Source: an uncultured Phycisphaerales bacterium (GTDB lineage: Bacteria > Planctomycetota > Phycisphaerae > Sedimentisphaerales > Anaerobacaceae). Taken from it: 24,894 bases of DNA. The notes under the pieces were generated by a model that was given only the letters and a program-made list of their open reading frames with translations, was not told the DNA's origin and made no database searches. The number at the start of each line of letters is the position of its first letter. Position 1 is the first letter of the stretch. Shown piece by piece: positions 6,171 through 14,279 of the stretch. The position numbers and the translations under genes were made by a program. The DNA lies in assembly GCA_937927975.1 (NCBI GenBank), contig CALEZT010000126.1:1-24894 (forward strand), read 5' to 3'.

Positions 6171-8465
6171 ATGCATGGCACGCTATTGGGGCTTCTATCT
6201 CTGCTGGCGCTTCTGCCGGCAGCGGGTGTTTCACATCCCTCGACGCCCCTGGACGTGATACAGCGGTATACCTTGAATCAGGACCATTTCAAGTCCTGGC
6301 GCATGGAGTACGAGGCCACGCAGAAGTCAACAACGACCCGCGATCCGAACCGGATCGACATGAGCTATCACACCTGCGACCTGCGATACGACGGCGAACG
6401 GGTATTCTGGCGGTGGCGCCGGTGGGGTGGCGTCGAGGGCACGCCGCATTTCACGCCGAAGGACAACACGCACTACTTGGGTATTCTCTGGGACGGCCAA
6501 ACCCACAGCAGCTACCGGGCGAAGGATCAGGAGGGAAAAGGCCTTATCATCCTTGACAAGAACCCGCGTCGGGAGGACATCGACGCCTTGCTGTATGATA
6601 ACATGGTGGGCTCCTTCATGGGCTGCCATCAGAATGCGTTCGAACGTGTCGATGAGATTCTGCGCTCGGCCAACCGCACTTCGCTGCGCGATGAACGGCA
6701 GGCGGTCAACGGGTCAGAGTGTCTTGTCCTCGATGCTACGACGGATTACGGCGAATACACGGTCTGGATCGATCCCGGGCATGGATACAATATCGCGAAG
6801 GCCGAGATCCGTGCCAGAGCGGCCCAGAAGCACCTCTACAGAGGTCGCCCCGTTCGCGCCGGAGAATCGATACTCAAGGTCGACATCCTGCGCTTCGAGG
6901 AGTTCGAGGGGGCATGGATGGCAGTGGAGGGTACGTGGGAACACTCGTATGATCGGCATGACGGAGCAAGGCAGAAGACGGAAACCCACGTGCGGATAAC
7001 CGATCTGACCGTGGCTCCCGACCACGAGGCGCTACGCTCCTTCGTCAGGGACGACGTTCCGAACGGCACTGCGGCCTATATCGCGCCCTTTGCCCACATC
7101 CGCCATACCTGGGAGGACGGCAGTCTCGTGCCCGAATTCGACGGAGAAGCGGTCGGCAAGATCGACGAGATCGTACAGGAGATGCTTGGGCACAATGACC
7201 GTGATTCCGACTCGATGGCTCAGGGGAAACCGCAATCAGACCTGCCAGTACCGGTGGAAAGGCCGGACCAGGAGTTGCTGCCCCAAACGCCGGTGGTGGA
7301 GACCGGTGCCCACGCAGCCGAGGGTATGACGGACTTGCAGCAGGTTCGCGAGGAGCAGACCGACGCTCAGCAACAAGACCGCGCGGCCCGGAAGGGCCGC
7401 AAGGTGCAACATCCCCATTGCGGCCTCTACTGTGTCTATACTCTCGTCGGCTTGACCGGCGGACAGATGGACTTCTCCGATCTGGTCAAGTCGGAGTATC
7501 TGGGGCAACGAGAAGGCAGTTCGCTCTGGGAGGTCCGCAAAGCGCTGCTGGACCATGGTCTGAGCGCAGAACCGGCCGCAAGGCTTACGGTGGGCGGCTT
7601 GAAGAAGTGCCCCTACCGAGCGATACTACACGTTCGGGCGCATCCGGAATCACCCCAATACGATCACTACGAGTTGTTCCTGGGTGTGGAGAATGGCAAG
7701 GCTCGCCTGTTCAATCCACCCCAAGAACCACGGCTGGTGGAGTTCAAAGACTTGGCGCCGCGTTGGGATGGAAGGGCGGTGGTCGTATCAGACGGTCCGG
7801 TGAACATTGCCACGGTTCTCGCGCCCGACCGGCAACGATGGCTTACGTACGCGATCGTCGGTGTACTTGTGCTTGTCGTGGCGCACTTCGCCAGATGGCT
7901 CTGGCTCTCAACCGTTCCTTCGATCCCGCGAAGGTGGGCTCTCTGGGTGTCGTCAGGGCAGTTGGCCGCGATTGGTCTGGCGGCGTTGGTGTGTGGGACG
8001 CTCTGCCAGTTCGTCAGTGAGGCAGGACTGCTCTCAAATGCTTCTGCCACGCAGTCTCTCCAGAGAGGATACGCCGGCAGTTTCATCCCGAAGGTCCGCG
8101 AAGGCAGGGTTCGCGAGCTTCTCGGGACCAAGACGGTGTTCGTAGACGCCAGACTCGCGGGCGATTACGAGCGGGGCCATCTGGAGGACGCGATCAGTCT
8201 GCCCATCGACGCCAACGATGTGTTGTGGAAGGCGACGATTGAGAAGATCCCCCGGCATGCGCATATCGTGACCTATTGCCAGAGTGCCGGCTGCAAGTTC
8301 GCCGAGACGGTGTCGCTGAGACTGATCGAAGAAGGCTACTCAGACGTTTCGATCTTCAAGGGAGGCTGGGCCGAATGGGCGTCTAAGCATGGGCGGTCCC
8401 AGTCGCCGGCGCCGGTAGAGAAGGAGGTAGAGAGCGACAATGCAGAGCAGAACGATCCCGCGTAG
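6171..8465 (+). CDS. Secreted C39-like peptidase / two-TM / rhodanese fusion protein
   Basis: 764 residues. A signal peptide (residues 1-21, LLGLLSLLALLPAAGVS) leads into a large domain (about 22-390) that I compare with LolA-like lipoprotein-sorting folds (YTVWIDPGHGYNIAKAEIR); this is tentative. A C39-like cysteine peptidase follows at about 410-540: C417 in HCGLYC, H499 in YDHYELFLG, and N515 in LFNPP where C39 enzymes usually have Asp; Q413 may serve the oxyanion hole. Two membrane helices (about 558-579 and 594-615) then place a rhodanese domain (650-745, C703 in YCQSAGC) outside the cytoplasm as well. The ATG at 6171 has AGGAGG 5 nt upstream; the frame extends to 6054 without a site. 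No ABC transporter is fused, unlike bacteriocin exporters. It overlaps the next gene by 26 bases. Confidence 0.82.
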   Translation: MHGTLLGLLSLLALLPAAGVSHPSTPLDVIQRYTLNQDHFKSWRMEYEATQKSTTTRDPNRIDMSYHTCDLRYDGERVFWRWRRWGGVEGTPHFTPKDNTHYLGILWDGQTHSSYRAKDQEGKGLIILDKNPRREDIDALLYDNMVGSFMGCHQNAFERVDEILRSANRTSLRDERQAVNGSECLVLDATTDYGEYTVWIDPGHGYNIAKAEIRARAAQKHLYRGRPVRAGESILKVDILRFEEFEGAWMAVEGTWEHSYDRHDGARQKTETHVRITDLTVAPDHEALRSFVRDDVPNGTAAYIAPFAHIRHTWEDGSLVPEFDGEAVGKIDEIVQEMLGHNDRDSDSMAQGKPQSDLPVPVERPDQELLPQTPVVETGAHAAEGMTDLQQVREEQTDAQQQDRAARKGRKVQHPHCGLYCVYTLVGLTGGQMDFSDLVKSEYLGQREGSSLWEVRKALLDHGLSAEPAARLTVGGLKKCPYRAILHVRAHPESPQYDHYELFLGVENGKARLFNPPQEPRLVEFKDLAPRWDGRAVVVSDGPVNIATVLAPDRQRWLTYAIVGVLVLVVAHFARWLWLSTVPSIPRRWALWVSSGQLAAIGLAALVCGTLCQFVSEAGLLSNASATQSLQRGYAGSFIPKVREGRVRELLGTKTVFVDARLAGDYERGHLEDAISLPIDANDVLWKATIEKIPRHAHIVTYCQSAGCKFAETVSLRLIEEGYSDVSIFKGGWAEWASKHGRSQSPAPVEKEVESDNAEQNDPA

Positions 8466-10641
8466 TGGGCCGGCGTTGACTCTGTCGGAGGTTCGAGGCC
8501 GATTGCTGGAGGCGTTCGCGGGTAGAGCTGCGCAGAGGCAGGTGCTCGTATACCTGCTGATTGTTGTCTGTACGGCGGTGTTCTTCGCGCACTTGCCCGC
8601 GTTGTCGGCTCGCGCCCAGTTTCTCGATGACCAGGATTATGTGGTGAAGAATCCTCTCGTGAATCACCCGTCGTGGGAATCCATCGGCCGTTTCTTCTCC
8701 GAGGTATGGAAGCCGTCTACGGTCCGAGGTTACTATCAGCCGCTGACGATGGTGTCCTTAATGGTGGATCGTTTCCTCGGCGGTCCGTATGAGGACATGA
8801 GAGTCTATCACCGCACCAGTCTGTGCCTGCACGTTGCCAATACTGCCTTGGTGGGCGCGCTGCTCTACGTGCTCTTCGGCCGGCCCTTGATTGCCGCGGG
8901 GGTCGCGCTGCTGTTCGGCTTGCATCCCATGTCGGTGGAATCGGTCTGTTGGATCGCCGAGCGAAAGACGGTCCTGGCGACGTTCTTCGCGTTGTGGTCG
9001 CTAATCTACTATGTGCGATTCGCACGCGACGACTGCAGGCGTTACTACGTCGTCTGCCTGACGACGTACATCCTGGCCCTGCTGTCCAAGCCGATTACGG
9101 TCCCTTTGCCCGCGATGATGTTGCTGATGGACTATTGGCTGCTGAACCGGCTTGGCCGCAGGGGGATTGTCGAGAAGCTACCCCTATTTGCGGTTGCCTG
9201 CGTCTTCGGGGTGATCACCTATCTGTCGCAGAGTAACGCGGGGGCCGTGCACTTGCCGGGGCACTATAATCCCCTCCATATCCCGCTGATTCTCGCCCAT
9301 AACATCGTCTTTTATCTGTACAAGTTCATCTGGCCCGTTCACCTCTCAGCGTACTATGAGTTTCCCTCGCCCATGAGCCTCGCGCATCCGATGGTGTTGA
9401 TAGGTGTTATCGGGACGTGTCTTCTCATTGCAGGTTTGGCCTTCTCGCGTAGGCGCACACGTGCGCCGCTGGCCGGCTGGCTGATCTTCTTCGTAATGAT
9501 CCTGCCAACCATGGGGATCATCAGCGTCACGCCGACCATCGCGGCCAACCGGTATGCCTATTTGCCTTCTGTAGGCTTCCTGATGGTGCTGACGGCGCTA
9601 TTCTCATGGATGACCCGAGTCCGTGTCGATGCCAACCAGGGCCGACGCACGGCGATGGTGATGGTGTTCGTGCTCGCTCTGGCGGGCTTGGAGACGATCC
9701 CGATGCGTCACTACCTGACGCAGTGGCGAGACTCGGTGGGGCTGCACGAGTACATGCTGTCGATAGACCCGCGGTCAGTGGGCGTCCACGCCAACCTGGG
9801 AGTCGAGTTCACCAGACAGGGGAACATCCGCGACGCTATTTCCCACTACCACATCGCATTGAGCGAGTCACCCGGCAGGGCCCACATTCGCTACAATCTT
9901 GCCGTTGCACTCCAGGGTCTGCCCGACAAAGCAGATGAAGCGATTGAGCAGTACCAAGAAGTGCTTAAGGCAAATTCGATGTTCAGCCTGCAGGCCGCTC
10001 TCAATCTGGGGAATCTCCATCTTCACAAAGGGCAGATTCATCTGGCCATTGAGAACTACCGCAAGGCGCTGGAAATCAGACCGCTGTTCGTCGCGGCTCG
10101 CTGTAATTTGGGCAAGGCATTGGTCATAGCCGGTGAGTGGGCCGAAGGCATCGAGCACCTGCGTGAGGCAGTCCGCCTTCAGCCCGGTTTTCTCCTGGCG
10201 AAAAAGGAACTGGCGTGGTTCCTGGCGACACACCCGAGCGCCGAAGTCCGGGACGCGAATGAGGCGATCCGACTGGCCGAGCGGGCAATGGCAATGACCG
10301 GCGGCCGAGACGTGGGCGTGCTGGATACGCTGGCGGCGGCGCATGCCCTAGAGGGGCGGTACAAAAAGGCCGTGGAGACGGCGGAGAAGGCCCGGGCGCT
10401 TGCCGTGCGGGTCCGGAACCACGAACTGGCGGACCAAATCCAAGAGCGTTTGCGGTTGTACCAGTTCGAGTGTCCCTACTATGAGGACCCGAAGGTGCAG
10501 TTGGAGCGACTGATGGCCAAGCGCCAGGCTGAAGCCTGCACGCCGGAGATGAGAAGGCAAGCAACTGACGACTGTGAACTGGAAACGGACAACTCGGCAC
10601 AGGAGGTTCTGGATGAAGCTCAGACGACTGCTACCCGGTAG
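8440..10641 (+). CDS. TMTC-like membrane glycosyltransferase with TPR repeats
   Basis: 733 residues. The first helix (34-52) is followed by an extracytoplasmic loop with F-L-D63-D64-Q-D-Y, the acidic motif expected in GT-C/PMT-type transferases, then roughly ten further helices up to about residue 420. From about 445 to 690 there are TPR motifs (GVHANLGVEFTRQGNIRDAI, AALNLGNLHLHKGQIHLAIE, AARCNLGKALVIAGEWAEGI). This order resembles TMTC O-mannosyltransferases and their many planctomycetal relatives. From family knowledge it would move a sugar from a lipid-linked donor onto an exported protein; the acceptor is unknown. AAGGAGGT (8421-8428) sits 11 nt before the ATG, inside the upstream gene, so translation is probably coupled. 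Confidence 0.85.
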   Translation: MQSRTIPRSGPALTLSEVRGRLLEAFAGRAAQRQVLVYLLIVVCTAVFFAHLPALSARAQFLDDQDYVVKNPLVNHPSWESIGRFFSEVWKPSTVRGYYQPLTMVSLMVDRFLGGPYEDMRVYHRTSLCLHVANTALVGALLYVLFGRPLIAAGVALLFGLHPMSVESVCWIAERKTVLATFFALWSLIYYVRFARDDCRRYYVVCLTTYILALLSKPITVPLPAMMLLMDYWLLNRLGRRGIVEKLPLFAVACVFGVITYLSQSNAGAVHLPGHYNPLHIPLILAHNIVFYLYKFIWPVHLSAYYEFPSPMSLAHPMVLIGVIGTCLLIAGLAFSRRRTRAPLAGWLIFFVMILPTMGIISVTPTIAANRYAYLPSVGFLMVLTALFSWMTRVRVDANQGRRTAMVMVFVLALAGLETIPMRHYLTQWRDSVGLHEYMLSIDPRSVGVHANLGVEFTRQGNIRDAISHYHIALSESPGRAHIRYNLAVALQGLPDKADEAIEQYQEVLKANSMFSLQAALNLGNLHLHKGQIHLAIENYRKALEIRPLFVAARCNLGKALVIAGEWAEGIEHLREAVRLQPGFLLAKKELAWFLATHPSAEVRDANEAIRLAERAMAMTGGRDVGVLDTLAAAHALEGRYKKAVETAEKARALAVRVRNHELADQIQERLRLYQFECPYYEDPKVQLERLMAKRQAEACTPEMRRQATDDCELETDNSAQEVLDEAQTTATR

Positions 10642-11158
10642 GGAGAGGGCATTGTCTGCGTTCGTGCTGGTGGTGCGGCTGGGGCTGGGGTTCATGTTCA
10701 TCGTGAGCAGCATGCCGAAGATCCTCCAGCCGTACGTGTTCCTCGGCAGTGTGTACGGCTATGAGTTGGTCGGGCCGAAGCTCGGTGTGCTCGTGGCGAT
10801 GGTGCTGCCGTGGGTGGAGCTTCTTGCCGGCGTGTGCCTGGTTGGCGGGGTATTCGTGGGCGGGGCGCTGCTGGCAAGCATAGGCATGGCAGCGATGTTC
10901 ACGTTCGTGCTGGGCTATGCCCTGTGGAATCATCTGGACATCAGTTGCGGCTGTTTCAGCAGTTCGGCGGCGGGGAAGATCAGCTACATGACCTTGATCC
11001 GGGCCATCGTGATCATGGTCGTAAGCGCGATGGCCTACGTTGGGGTGATTCTCTTGCAGCCCAAGCAATGGGTGCCGAGGGCACAGCCTGAACCAGACTC
11101 TGAAGATGCGAATGAAGTTGGGTCGGCTGCCGGGAGACTGGCGCCAGCGTCAGAGTGA
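10613..11158 (+). CDS. MauE/DoxX family redox-associated membrane protein
   Basis: 181 residues with about four helices (16-33, 58-80, 84-105, 128-148). The C112-G-C114 motif after HLDIS at the end of the third helix is the redox centre expected in MauE-like proteins, which support disulfide formation in methylamine dehydrogenase maturation; DoxX relatives share the fold. AGGAGG (10601-10606) 6 nt upstream fixes the ATG at 10613, inside the preceding gene (29-base overlap). Beside a Cys-rich exported peptide and an exported rhodanese domain, a role in oxidising or exchanging thiols is a reasonable inference. No methylamine dehydrogenase subunit is present. No terminator was found after the stop. 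Confidence 0.85.
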   Translation: MKLRRLLPGRERALSAFVLVVRLGLGFMFIVSSMPKILQPYVFLGSVYGYELVGPKLGVLVAMVLPWVELLAGVCLVGGVFVGGALLASIGMAAMFTFVLGYALWNHLDISCGCFSSSAAGKISYMTLIRAIVIMVVSAMAYVGVILLQPKQWVPRAQPEPDSEDANEVGSAAGRLAPASE

Positions 11159-11282
11159 CCCTTCAGGGCCAGGCGGAGCGAGCGGAACGGTGCTAGGTGA
11201 TCTTTCCGGCGTGTGACAATCGCTTTGTGCCCAGAGCGGCGGTTTCGGTCGGCTGTTCCTGGTGCGGCGGGTCGCGGAGAAG

Positions 11283-11390
11283 GGTAGAAGCGTGGGAGCG
11301 TGGGAGCGTAGAAGCGTTGGAGGGGGCTGAAAGAACGCCGGGCTCCTCTTCCAGAACGCATTCACGCATCTACGCTTCCACGCTTCTACC
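11283..11390 (+). repeat. MITE-like intergenic repeat, copy 4
   Basis: GGTAGAAGCGTGG (11283-11295) and CCACGCTTCTACC (11378-11390) form a perfect 13-bp terminal inverted repeat. Pairing continues imperfectly over about 37 nt per arm (AGCGT units), leaving a loop of some 35 nt, so the whole element could fold as one long hairpin. The interior is unlike copies 1 and 3. Confidence 0.7.
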
Positions 11391-11400
11391 GTCCCCCAAC

Positions 11401-11635
11401 CTCTGTGGGCTCTGTGCCCTCTGTGGCAAGAATCCTGATCCGTGCTCCGGAATCAGCGTTCATCAGCGTTCATCTGCGGTTGCTTCAAGCAGTGGCTCGT
11501 GGCTCGTGACTCGTGGCCCGTGGCTCGCGAAGACAACGCCTTACGGCGTCACTACGAACGGGATTCCGCCCTCCGCGTCGCTGCGTCCCTGTGTGCGCAC
11601 CCCTATCCTTCTCTGTGGGCTCTGTGCCTCTGTGG
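11401..11635 (+). repeat. Cluster of CTCTGTGG and GGCTCGTG short repeats
   Basis: CTCTGTGGGCTCTGTG occurs at 11401 and again at 11611. Between them lie the GTTGCTTCAAGCAGTGGCTC copy (11479-11499) and tandem GGCTCGTG/ACTCGTG/GGCCCGTG units (11494-11527). The 11159-11827 gap has only these repeats, copy 4 of the hairpin element and a promoter. Confidence 0.6.
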
Positions 11636-11716
11636 TGAATGCCGTCGCTCCCAAACCCTTGCGCGACAACAGGTTACAATTATTCCAGAAATGCAACAAG
11701 TTATTGTCGTTTTGTA

Positions 11717-11745
11717 TTGACAGAACTGCTCGGTACTTGTACCAT
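11717..11745 (+). promoter_or_regulatory. Predicted promoter of the HNH-AP2 gene
   Basis: A perfect TTGACA (11717-11722), 17-nt spacer, TACCAT (11740-11745). The surrounding 11670-11765 stretch is clearly more AT-rich than its neighbours. The ATG lies about 75 nt after the predicted start. Confidence 0.55.
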
Positions 11746-11827
11746 ATTCATAGCGTTGTGAAGCGATGTCTCGGGACTCCGTGGGGCGAATCGTGATTCG
11801 CCTCCGAACGAACACAAGGACAGAGCC

Positions 11828-12742
11828 ATGGGAAAGCGAAGCGGACAAGCAAGAAGTCAAGAGGCAGAGGGAAAAAGGGCGAAGGCGAGACCAGGAAAGG
11901 CGGTCGGGGCGGCGCCTGCGTCGCGTGTGCGGGGGCCCAGGTCGCGGCTGCGGGTTCCGCCGCCGGAGAGCGACGCGTGGCCCGAGCAGTATCGCGGGGC
12001 CAACTGGAAGCCGGCGTACGCGTTCATTTTCGCGGGCAAGTGCCAGTTGTGCACGCACTCGTGTCCGCTGCCCAGGTCGCGGCAGTTGCGCGACAAGTGG
12101 ACCGGCACGACGCGCCTGCTCCAGTGCACCAACCATCCGGCCTGTCCCGGCGAGATCGAGGAGGTCCTGCCGACGGATACGTGCCGGAATTTCAAGACGA
12201 AATGGTGGCGGAGGCCCAGTGACAAGGCGTTGAAGCGTCCCCATCCGACGGGGTGCAGGAACCGTCGCGGCGGCAAACGCATCCCTCTGGGCAACGGGCG
12301 GTTCGCCCTCGTCAGCGCCGCCGACTACGAGAGGGTGAGCAAGTACAAATGGTACGCGAGTCGTCACGGGCGGACGACCTATGCCATCACGCTGGGCAGC
12401 GCAGGCGAGGTGGCCATGCATCGCATGATCATGCGTCCGCGGAAAGGCTACGTCGTGCACCACGCCGACCACAACGGGCTGAACAATCGCCGGGACAACC
12501 TGCTCGTGTGTACGCCGCGACAGCACATGGCCGCACGGGGCCCTGTCGGCGGAGCCTCGCGATTCGTGGGCGTGTACCGACGGGGCGACAAGTGGGAGGC
12601 GCGGATTCGGTGCCGCGGGAAGGTGTACTATCTCGGGTACTTCGACGACGAGATCGCGGCGGCCAAGGCCCGCGACCGAAAGGCGTACGAACTGCACGGC
12701 AAGCTCGCATACTTCAACTTCCCCGAGGATTACGAGTTCTGA
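11828..12742 (+). CDS. HNH endonuclease with AP2 DNA-binding domain and N-terminal Cys cluster
   Basis: 304 residues. A basic tail (1-45) leads to a Cys-rich segment with C72, C75, C79, C100, C106 and C119 (CQLCTHSC, then CTNHPAC), probably a zinc-binding domain of unknown type. An HNH_3-type nuclease core follows at about 195-235: MHRMIMRP, then H211-H212-A-D214-H-N216 and NNRRDNLLVC. The AP2 fold is at 244-298 (RFVGVYRRGDKWEARI, YYLGYFDDEIAAAKARDRKA). HNH-AP2 proteins are typical free-standing homing-type endonucleases of phages and mobile introns. AAGGA is 7 nt before the ATG. No intron or intein is visible around it. Its promoter region adjoins the dispersed repeats, in line with a mobile past. 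Confidence 0.85.
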   Translation: MGKRSGQARSQEAEGKRAKARPGKAVGAAPASRVRGPRSRLRVPPPESDAWPEQYRGANWKPAYAFIFAGKCQLCTHSCPLPRSRQLRDKWTGTTRLLQCTNHPACPGEIEEVLPTDTCRNFKTKWWRRPSDKALKRPHPTGCRNRRGGKRIPLGNGRFALVSAADYERVSKYKWYASRHGRTTYAITLGSAGEVAMHRMIMRPRKGYVVHHADHNGLNNRRDNLLVCTPRQHMAARGPVGGASRFVGVYRRGDKWEARIRCRGKVYYLGYFDDEIAAAKARDRKAYELHGKLAYFNFPEDYEF

Positions 12743-12770
12743 AAGGGACTTGAGAGTACCGAGTTCCAGG

Positions 12771-13016
12771 CTACCCTGATCTGTCCTGTTTGGCACTCTG
12801 CATTCTGAGCTTCGAGTGTTCGAGGCTCAAGTCGATCCATCGTTCGACCCAGCGGGTGAACCGCTTGTAGGTTGCGATCTGTCTGCGAATGTCCTGTTCC
12901 CACGCCGGAGAGACCTTGGGGGGAGGGGGCTTGCCGGCGGGAGGGCTCGGCTGTACAGTGATGTCCACAGGATGAACCATCAAGCCAAGAGACGCATCAT
13001 GAAGAGTGTCTGGCAC
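12771..13016 (-). pseudogene. ORF fragment, DUF6788-like C-terminal helix (tentative)
   Basis: An open frame of 81 codons starting at GTG with no ribosome site. Its last 45 residues (QIATYKRFTRWVERWIDLSL) form an amphipathic helix like the tail of DUF6788-type proteins often found near planctomycetal transposases; the proline-rich first half looks non-native. It may be a decayed remnant or a chance frame. It fills most of the gap before ybaK. Confidence 0.3.
12931..12959 (+). promoter_or_regulatory. Weak predicted promoter for ybaK
   Basis: TTGCCG (12931-12936), 17-nt spacer, TACAGT (12954-12959). The leader would be about 104 nt. The same TACAGT hexamer appears in the candidate at 24792. 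Confidence 0.35.
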
Positions 13017-13069
13017 TGTGCGGCGGCTGCTTCGAGGTTCGCTGGCCCGCCTGCTGGAGACAATCGGGA

Positions 13070-13555
13070 ATGCAGAAAGACTATCCCAAGACCAACGCGA
13101 TTCGTTGTTTGCTCGACCGTGGGATCGAGTTCGAGCCGTTTTTCTACAAGTACGAAGAACGGGGCGGTACCCGCGTGTCTTCGCGGGAACTGGGCGTGGA
13201 CGAGCATGTCGTCGTCAAGACCCTCGTCATGGAGACCGACGCCAAGGAGCCCCTGATCGTGCTCATGCACGGCGACTGCGAGGTCTCGACCAAGGGTTTG
13301 GCTCGGATTCTGGGCGTCAAATCGGTCGGTCCGTGTGACCCGAAGGTGGCCAATCGGCACAGCGGGTATCTGGTGGGGGGGACCAGTCCGTTCGGGACCA
13401 GGCGGGCGATGCCGGTTTATTGCGAGGCGAGCATCCTGGAGCTGGGCACGATCTACATCAACGGCGGGGCTCGCGGGTTCCTCGTCCGAATCGATCCGCG
13501 CGATCTGCCCAAGGCGTTGAACGTCACGGCGGTGCAGGTGGCGATCCCTGGATGA
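13070..13555 (+). CDS. ybaK: YbaK/EbsC family aminoacyl-tRNA deacylase
   Basis: 161 residues, the normal length for the family. K50 in HVVVKTLVME matches the conserved catalytic-site lysine, and GGTSPFGT (103-110) is the signature loop. YbaK clears mischarged Cys-tRNA(Pro) in the cytoplasm as a free-standing editing factor; related proteins act on other misacylated tRNAs, so the exact substrate is less certain. The ribosome site is poor: GGGA directly precedes the ATG and a GGAG lies 12 nt away. It is monocistronic, convergent with csrA, whose terminator separates them. Confidence 0.92.
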   Translation: MQKDYPKTNAIRCLLDRGIEFEPFFYKYEERGGTRVSSRELGVDEHVVVKTLVMETDAKEPLIVLMHGDCEVSTKGLARILGVKSVGPCDPKVANRHSGYLVGGTSPFGTRRAMPVYCEASILELGTIYINGGARGFLVRIDPRDLPKALNVTAVQVAIPG

Positions 13556-13604
13556 TGAGGGTCTGGGGAGGTCGATTCGGGAGCGGAGGGCAGCCAGGAG
13601 CGCA

Positions 13605-13635
13605 AAAGAAAAACCCTCTGTCAAACCAGAGGGTT
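13605..13635 (-). terminator. Terminator of csrA
   Basis: AACCCTCTG (13612-13620) and CAGAGGGTT (13627-13635) form a 9-bp stem with a 6-nt loop. Read on the minus strand it is followed by TTTCTTTT, so it serves csrA and not ybaK. Confidence 0.85.
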
Positions 13636-13676
13636 GTGGACAGTCGATGGGTGTGGCGAGCAGATCGCGGGCGAGT

Positions 13677-13937
13677 CTACTTCTGGGGAGCCTTCTTGTG
13701 CAGGGATTCTTCGGCGCTGTCGAGGTGTTCGTTGTTGCCGCCGGTCTGAACCTCTCCGTCAGTCTTCTGAGACTTCTCCCGCTGGATGGCGTCGTAGATC
13801 TCTCGGCGATGGACCGGGATGTGCTTGGGCGCGGTGATTCCCAGCCGCACCTTGTCACCCCGCACATCGACGATGGTGATCTCCACCTCGTCGCCGATCA
13901 TGATGGACTCGTCTTTTTGTCTGCTCAGAACCAACAT
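13677..13937 (-). CDS. csrA: CsrA carbon storage regulator with long C-terminal tail
   Basis: 86 residues. The core MLVLSRQKDESIMIGDEVEI matches CsrA; L4 and R44 (in PVHRRE), the key RNA-contacting residues, are both present. CsrA dimers bind GGA motifs in mRNA leaders and change translation or stability, commonly for carbon flow, motility and biofilm genes. About 25 extra polar residues follow the core (EVQTGGNNEHLDSAEESLHK), longer than the usual 60-70 residue protein. AAAGGAG lies 6 nt before the ATG. It is alone, without the flagellar or fliW neighbours seen in many bacteria, and ends in a strong terminator. Confidence 0.97.
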   Translation of the reverse strand: MLVLSRQKDESIMIGDEVEITIVDVRGDKVRLGITAPKHIPVHRREIYDAIQREKSQKTDGEVQTGGNNEHLDSAEESLHKKAPQK

Positions 13938-14279
13938 CGTTAACTCCTTTTATCGGCTGGCTTTACAGTGCTCCTTACGATACGGGCACTTCACCTGTTC
14001 GTATAGCCGATTCTTTCACATTCCCTATCCACGGCGGCCCTACGTGTGTTCCTTCACGCGACGAATCGCGTGGGAGGCCTCACGTCCCTGGCCCCGCATC
14101 TGAGTCCTGAAGGTTTCAGGACATCCTTATGTCGGCCAATTCAGGGAGGGCAAGCAGACAATTTTCGTTTTCTTTGCGCAGGGGGCGGCGACTACGGGGC
14201 GGATTGACTGTAAATCTCTGCAAAAGCTCAGTTTATGAGCTTTCTATTGGGTGAAGAAAGGGTGAAATGACTGGCGGAA
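13938..14279. other. Intergenic region with two perfect hairpins
   Basis: No gene seen. GTCCTGAA-GGT-TTCAGGAC (14104-14122) is an 8-bp hairpin of unknown use. The second, at 14223-14243, is listed separately. I could not find a convincing promoter for csrA here. Confidence 0.5.
14223..14243 (-). terminator. Terminator-like hairpin downstream of the membrane protein gene
   Basis: AAAGCTCA-GTTTA-TGAGCTTT, a perfect 8-bp stem 37 nt after the stop of the minus-strand gene. The U-tract is only the three T of the stem plus one, so termination may be weak. Confidence 0.45.

Noticed and set aside
13944..13965. GCCGATAA just before csrA, an exact match to the flagellar sigma-28 -10 box
   Set aside because: It touches the Shine-Dalgarno site, so the transcript would start inside it; the -35 partner is poor.
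13677..14279. CsrA target site in the 14104-14122 hairpin
   Set aside because: The loop carries AGG, not the GGA needed for CsrA, and the hairpin is not next to a start codon.
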